Program-made: the position numbers and the translations under genes
Notes under the pieces: model-generated
The model's input: the letters and a program-made list of their open reading frames with translations, nothing else
Databases searched by the model: none
Told to the model about the DNA's origin: nothing
Assembly (NCBI GenBank): GCA_023450835.1
Contig: JAEXGM010000052.1
Span: 1-64,000, forward strand
Length of the DNA stretch: 64,000 bases
Direction of reading: 5' to 3'
DNA from: Bacillota bacterium
GTDB lineage: Bacteria > Bacillota > Clostridia > Lachnospirales > Lachnospiraceae
Shown here: piece by piece, positions 60,347 to 64,000 of the stretch
Layout: each line of letters starts with the position of its first letter
Numbering within the stretch: position 1 is the first letter of the stretch

Positions 60347-61012
60347 TTACTTTCTGATAATATTTTCAGAAGCTAATATAGCAAGCAGCTCTGAAGGGTC
60401 ATCAATTACAATATCGGCACCTTCTCTTTCTAAAAAGTCTCTGCCGCGAAATCCCCAGGAAACACCGATACAAGGTAAGCCTGCATTGTGGGCGGTATGT
60501 ACATCCACATCGGAATCACCCACAAAGACGGTATTGTCGATAGAGGAACCTAATTCCTGAATTGCTGAATAGACGCAATCGGGAGCGGGTTTTGTGGGAA
60601 CACCTGTCCGGTTACCCACAGAGGCGGTTACATAATCAGAAAAATAAAGATGGCATAAATCCTTAACGGCACTGTCATATTTATTGGAAACAACCCCCAC
60701 TTTATAGCCCTTAGCTTTCAGTTCTTTTAATAAAGCCATGATACCATCATAGGGTCTTGTCTTTTCGTTTACGTGGGTGGAATAATACTCTTTGTTATAC
60801 TGTAAACAGGTATTAATAAGTTCCTCGGAGGTACCATCCGGTACAGCACGCTTTATAAGCATAACAACTCCATTTCCGACAAACTGCCTGACCTCTTCCT
60901 GGGATCTCTCCGGGAAGTTCATCTTTCTTAAAGCATGGTTTACACCGTCTGCAATATCCTCTAAGGTATTCAGCAGAGTTCCGTCCAGGTCAAATAGTAT
61001 TGTGTCATTCAT
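60347..61012 (-). CDS. HAD-superfamily phosphatase, phosphoglycolate phosphatase/PpaX-like
   Basis: A 221-residue haloacid-dehalogenase phosphatase with motif I DLDGTLLNT (nucleophile D8, acid D10), motif II VVSNK, a lysine in KPAPDCV and motif III VFVGDSDVDVHTAHNAG. The helical cap between motifs I and II is of the Gph/PpaX type. Candidate substrates are 2-phosphoglycolate from DNA repair or pyrophosphate. The gene is monocistronic and convergent with aspS. Confidence 0.88.
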   Translation of the reverse strand: MNDTILFDLDGTLLNTLEDIADGVNHALRKMNFPERSQEEVRQFVGNGVVMLIKRAVPDGTSEELINTCLQYNKEYYSTHVNEKTRPYDGIMALLKELKAKGYKVGVVSNKYDSAVKDLCHLYFSDYVTASVGNRTGVPTKPAPDCVYSAIQELGSSIDNTVFVGDSDVDVHTAHNAGLPCIGVSWGFRGRDFLEREGADIVIDDPSELLAILASENIIRK

Positions 61013-61185
61013 TTGTTTTCCTCCTTAGTTCGATACTAGAAATTATTATAACCCTTTATCATAGTTTTGGTCAAAATAAAAATTATTAATAAAAGGAATC
61101 TGTAATTATAATGAATGAAGTACTATCTTTCTTACGGGAGGTTGGTATATAATAGAGGCAAAAGCTAACAGGAGGCACTTATAGG

Positions 61186-62856
61186 ATGTTAACGGACATA
61201 GAGATTGCAAGAAAAGCATCATTGAAACATATCAGGGAGGTTGCGGAAAAGCTTGATATTGCGGAAGATGATCTGGACTATTACGGAAAATATAAAGCAA
61301 AGCTGTCAGATGAATTGTGGGATAAGGTAAAGGATAAGAAGGATGGCAAGTTAATACTGGTAACGGCCATTAACCCTACTCCGGCCGGTGAAGGAAAAAC
61401 GACAACTACGGTCGGATTGGGACAGGCACTGGCTTTAAGAGAGAAAAAAGCTGTTATTGCTTTAAGAGAACCTTCTCTTGGACCTTGTTTTGGTGTAAAA
61501 GGAGGAGCGTCCGGCGGAGGATTTTCTCAGGTAGTTCCCATGGAGGATTTAAACCTTCACTTTACCGGAGATTTTCATGCCATTACCTCAGCAAATAATC
61601 TTCTTGCTGCCATGCTTGATAATCATATTCACCAGGGTAATCAGCTGAATATTGATACCAATCAGATTGTCTGGAAGAGATGCCTTGACATGAATGACCG
61701 TGCGCTGCGTAATATTGTAGTAGGTCTTGGCAAAAAAATAGACGGAGTGGTAAGAGAAGATCATTTTATTATAACAGTTGCCTCAGAAATAATGGCGATT
61801 CTCTGTCTTGCGGATGATATGGAAGACTTAAAGGCGAGACTGTCCAGAATAATAGTTGCCTATACTTATGAAGGAAAACCGGTTACGGCAAAGGACCTGA
61901 AAGCAGTAGGCTCTATGGCAGCCCTTTTAAAGGATGCCATAAAACCCAATTTGATACAGACTCTTGAGAATACTCCCGCTATCGTTCATGGCGGTCCTTT
62001 TGCGAATATTGCCCATGGCTGTAACAGCGTAAGAGCAACGAAAACAGCCTTGAAGCTGGCGGATATCGTAGTAACGGAAGCCGGTTTTGGCGCTGACTTG
62101 GGAGCTGAGAAATTCTTTGATATCAAATGTGTCAGTGCAGGGCTAAAGCCTGACGGAGTTGTCCTGGTCGCAACGGTCCGTGCCTTAAAATATAACGGCG
62201 GTATGCCGAAGAAAGAGCTTGGGCAGCCTGATTTATCAGCACTTAAGAAAGGAATTGTAAATCTTGAGAAGCATATAGAGAATCTCCAGAATTTCCAGGT
62301 TCCTGTGGTAGTAACTTTGAACCGTTTTTCATCGGATACGGAAGAGGAACTTCAGTTTGTGAAGGAATTCTGTGAAGAGAGAGGCTGTGAATTTGCTATT
62401 TCCGAGGTTTGGGAAAAGGGCGGCGAAGGCGGTCTTGCATTAGCAGATAAAGTAATAGAGATGCTTGATACAAAGAGCAGTAACTTTGCTCCGTTATATC
62501 CGCTCTCACTTTCTTTAAAGGAGAAAATAGAGACAATCGCAAAGTGCATTTACGGAGCAGCTTCTGTTACCTATGATTCCCAGGCTGAGAAGACACTTAA
62601 GAAAATCGAAGAGATGGGATATGGCCAGGTTCCGGTTTGTATGGCTAAAAATCAGTATTCTCTTTCCGATGATCCTGCAAAGCTCGGAAGACCGGAAGGT
62701 TTCAATATAAATATCAGAGAGGTGTATTTATCGGCGGGGGCAGGTTTTGTAGTTGCAATAACAGGTACTGTTGTTACCATGCCGGGTCTTCCTCTGGTAC
62801 CGGCAGCAGAGCAGATAGATGTTAATGAGGATGGCAATATTATAGGGTTATTTTAA
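61186..62856 (+). CDS. fhs: formate-tetrahydrofolate ligase
   Basis: Makes 10-formyl-THF from formate, THF and ATP, feeding purine and formyl-Met synthesis and, in acetogens, the methyl branch of the Wood-Ljungdahl pathway. The 556-residue length is standard. The nucleotide loop NPTPAGEGKTTTT (K71), SLGPCFGVKGGASGGG, and TGDFHAITSANNLLAAMLDNHIHQGN are all diagnostic. A strong GGAGG site precedes the ATG, a TATAAT lies at 61148-61153, and a good terminator follows. No other Wood-Ljungdahl genes are in the window. Confidence 0.96.
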   Translation: MLTDIEIARKASLKHIREVAEKLDIAEDDLDYYGKYKAKLSDELWDKVKDKKDGKLILVTAINPTPAGEGKTTTTVGLGQALALREKKAVIALREPSLGPCFGVKGGASGGGFSQVVPMEDLNLHFTGDFHAITSANNLLAAMLDNHIHQGNQLNIDTNQIVWKRCLDMNDRALRNIVVGLGKKIDGVVREDHFIITVASEIMAILCLADDMEDLKARLSRIIVAYTYEGKPVTAKDLKAVGSMAALLKDAIKPNLIQTLENTPAIVHGGPFANIAHGCNSVRATKTALKLADIVVTEAGFGADLGAEKFFDIKCVSAGLKPDGVVLVATVRALKYNGGMPKKELGQPDLSALKKGIVNLEKHIENLQNFQVPVVVTLNRFSSDTEEELQFVKEFCEERGCEFAISEVWEKGGEGGLALADKVIEMLDTKSSNFAPLYPLSLSLKEKIETIAKCIYGAASVTYDSQAEKTLKKIEEMGYGQVPVCMAKNQYSLSDDPAKLGRPEGFNINIREVYLSAGAGFVVAITGTVVTMPGLPLVPAAEQIDVNEDGNIIGLF

Positions 62857-62899
62857 GAATAAGAGATGCGATAATTTGTTAATTGAATGAAAATAGCAG

Positions 62900-62945
62900 A
62901 AAAGAGACTGTTCAGGCTTTTAAAAGGGTTGAGCAGTCTCTTTTT
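62900..62945 (+). terminator. intrinsic terminator after fhs
   Basis: A perfect 11-bp stem AAAAGAGACTG/CAGTCTCTTTT (62900-62910, 62934-62944) with an imperfect inner helix around TTTTAAAA and a T-run. Confidence 0.9.
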
Positions 62946-63086
62946 CTGTAGGTTCTCCATGTGATGCTTGAATGAAACTCCCCATCTTTTGAATAATTTA
63001 TGAAATAAAAATAATATAATACTAATTGAGATTTGCCAGCGTATATTTAAGTAATGGATTAAGAATAGAATAATGGGAGGAATGGG

Positions 63087-63674
63087 ATGAAATTCGTAAA
63101 GCTAAATTTCGAATATTCGGATGATGTTACGGTAATTAACCAGGAGCAGTTTGATGTACATATGAGATTGTATGAGGGCTATATTGATAAGATGAACGAA
63201 ATTGATGGTCTGTTAAAAGCCAACACAGGTGTAAAAGAAGCCAATGCAACATACAGCGAATTCAGAGGTATTAAAAGAGGGGAGACCTATGCTTTAAACG
63301 GTGTAATTCTTCATGAATTATATTTTGAAAATATAGGCTCTACCAATAATACCCCAAGTACTATAATCACCCAGATGCTTTCCAGGGACTACGGAAGTTT
63401 TGATAACTGGAAAGATCAATTTGTAGCGACAGCCAAGGCCAGCAGAGGCTGGGCAATCCTTTGCTATGACCCAAGATCCGATTCCTTCCGCAATGACAGT
63501 CTGGATACTCATGATGATGGATATATGGCAATGTCCATACCGCTGTTGGTTCTGGATATGTACGAACACGCTTACTTCTTACAATATGCGGATAATAAAG
63601 TGGAATACATCAATCGCTTTATGGATAATATCGACTGGCAGGTAGTTGGAGAGAGAATGTCAATGTTGCAGTAA
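63087..63674 (+). CDS. sodA: superoxide dismutase, Fe/Mn family (divergent)
   Basis: Converts superoxide to peroxide and oxygen; useful in an anaerobe meeting air. The 195-residue protein has the four expected metal ligands: H25, H76 (NGVILHELYF), D157 and H161 (LDMYEHAYFL). Around the first ligand the usual HxGKHHxxYV reads HMRLYEGYI, so the conserved His pair of the second sphere is missing while the gateway tyrosine (Y32) remains. GGGAGG precedes the ATG, and a TATAAT lies at 63015-63020 without a well-spaced -35. Confidence 0.88.
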   Translation: MKFVKLNFEYSDDVTVINQEQFDVHMRLYEGYIDKMNEIDGLLKANTGVKEANATYSEFRGIKRGETYALNGVILHELYFENIGSTNNTPSTIITQMLSRDYGSFDNWKDQFVATAKASRGWAILCYDPRSDSFRNDSLDTHDDGYMAMSIPLLVLDMYEHAYFLQYADNKVEYINRFMDNIDWQVVGERMSMLQ

Positions 63675-63690
63675 AATAGATGGATATTGG

Positions 63691-63720
63691 GAGCTCTATA
63701 GGGTAAAAGCTATGGGGCTC
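63691..63720 (+). terminator. terminator-like hairpin after sodA
   Basis: An 11-bp stem with two G-T pairs (63691-63701 with 63710-63720) and an 8-base loop, followed by TTATGTTTA rather than a clean T-run. The remaining sequence to 63930 is AT-rich with no coding signal I trust. Confidence 0.7.
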
Positions 63721-63931
63721 TTATGTTTAGCTATATGTATAAGCGGAAAAGAATTGACAGAAAACGCAATATACGGCATAATGATAATATCATATAAAAA
63801 ATATCAAATATTCATATCTATTTTATCAGGTCTTTAGTCGCAGATAAATATCTTCCAATTTCAATTGTATAAAATATAAAAGTTATAAAACTCACAGTAA
63901 AACGGAAGTCTTCTTTTGATTAAGGAGGAGA

Positions 63932-64000
63932 GTGTCCGTTTTAGGAAAATGCTGGGTTGATATCTTTCATCTGATGCTGGAACTGTTTGCCACACAGAGT
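63932..64000 (+). CDS. possible 5' end of a gene running off the window
   Basis: A GTG at 63932 directly follows AAGGAGG (63922-63928), and the frame stays open for all 23 codons to the end of the window (SVLGKCWVDIFHLMLELFA). The spacing of three bases is short. Too little is present to name a family. Confidence 0.35.
   Translation, partial: MSVLGKCWVDIFHLMLELFATQS

Noticed and set aside
63646..63837. 63-residue ORF overlapping the end of sodA
   Set aside because: It begins inside sodA, runs through the hairpin at 63691-63720 and shows no family features.

Overview
The window looks like chromosome of a spore-forming, low-GC Gram-positive anaerobe of the class Clostridia, most likely family Lachnospiraceae. 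I infer this from gene content and order, not from a database search. Pointers are sporulation and germination genes (GerA, a GerB-GerC protein, SpoVB-like flippase, TepA-YlzJ-SpoIIIE block), RemA, an IscR-NifS-NifU-MnmA cluster, an archaeal-type aspartyl-tRNA synthetase, formate-THF ligase, strong AGGAGG-type ribosome binding sites and several TTG/GTG starts. I see no insertion sequence, prophage, CRISPR array, rRNA or tRNA gene.

Layout. 1-6.2 kb: ligA, metA (acetyl-CoA type by its residue 111), an AraC regulator with an SDR enzyme, and an FtrD-like (DUF2318) membrane protein. 6.2-9.6 kb: a cyclic-di-GMP-I riboswitch with its own promoter and terminator in front of a PAS-PAS-GGDEF protein, convergent with a SpoVB/MurJ-like flippase. 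9.6-13.2 kb: Rrf2 regulator and the Fe-S/thiolation cluster nifS-nifU-mnmA. 13.5-17 kb: an MBL-fold protein, then a PHP phosphatase and rqcH on the minus strand. 17.0-17.8 kb: a gene-free stretch holding a 246-bp imperfect inverted repeat. 17.8-21.4 kb: yicC-remA-rpoZ (gmk is missing from its usual place) followed by two type I signal peptidases and a Big2-like protein. 21.6-28.7 kb: an SLH protein with a MacAB/YknXYZ-type exporter, then a DacF-type carboxypeptidase. 28.8-31.8 kb: a metallophosphoesterase, a degenerate site-2-protease-like protein, scpA and scpB. 32.1-38.4 kb: a five-gene oligopeptide ABC transporter operon plus a small membrane protein. 38.6-42.4 kb: gerA and a fused gerB-gerC. 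42.5-46.4 kb: DegV, a GH20 hexosaminidase and, divergently, a class B sortase. 46.6-51.7 kb: pnp with a structured leader, a YcaQ-like DNA glycosylase behind a LexA-type box, and an M16 peptidase. 51.8-58.4 kb: a glycerol-1-phosphate dehydrogenase homologue with altered metal site, then tepA-ylzJ-ftsK/spoIIIE and an ATP-grasp ligase. 58.4-64 kb: a complex leader and aspS, a HAD phosphatase, fhs and a divergent Fe/Mn superoxide dismutase.

The strongest candidate for something undescribed is the 490-base leader before aspS (58.37-58.86 kb). It has a clear promoter, an 18-codon ORF with three consecutive Asp codons behind a good ribosome binding site, two mutually exclusive 14-16 bp hairpins just after those codons, an intrinsic terminator, and a second short ORF with a near-consensus Shine-Dalgarno. 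That layout resembles ribosome-mediated attenuation sensing charged tRNA(Asp), in a group where T-boxes usually do this job. Other notable points are the predicted c-di-GMP OFF switch on a cyclase lacking the product-inhibition site, the 246-bp inverted repeat, the GerB-GerC fusion, the dead site-2 protease next to scpAB, and the SOS box over the ycaQ-like promoter.
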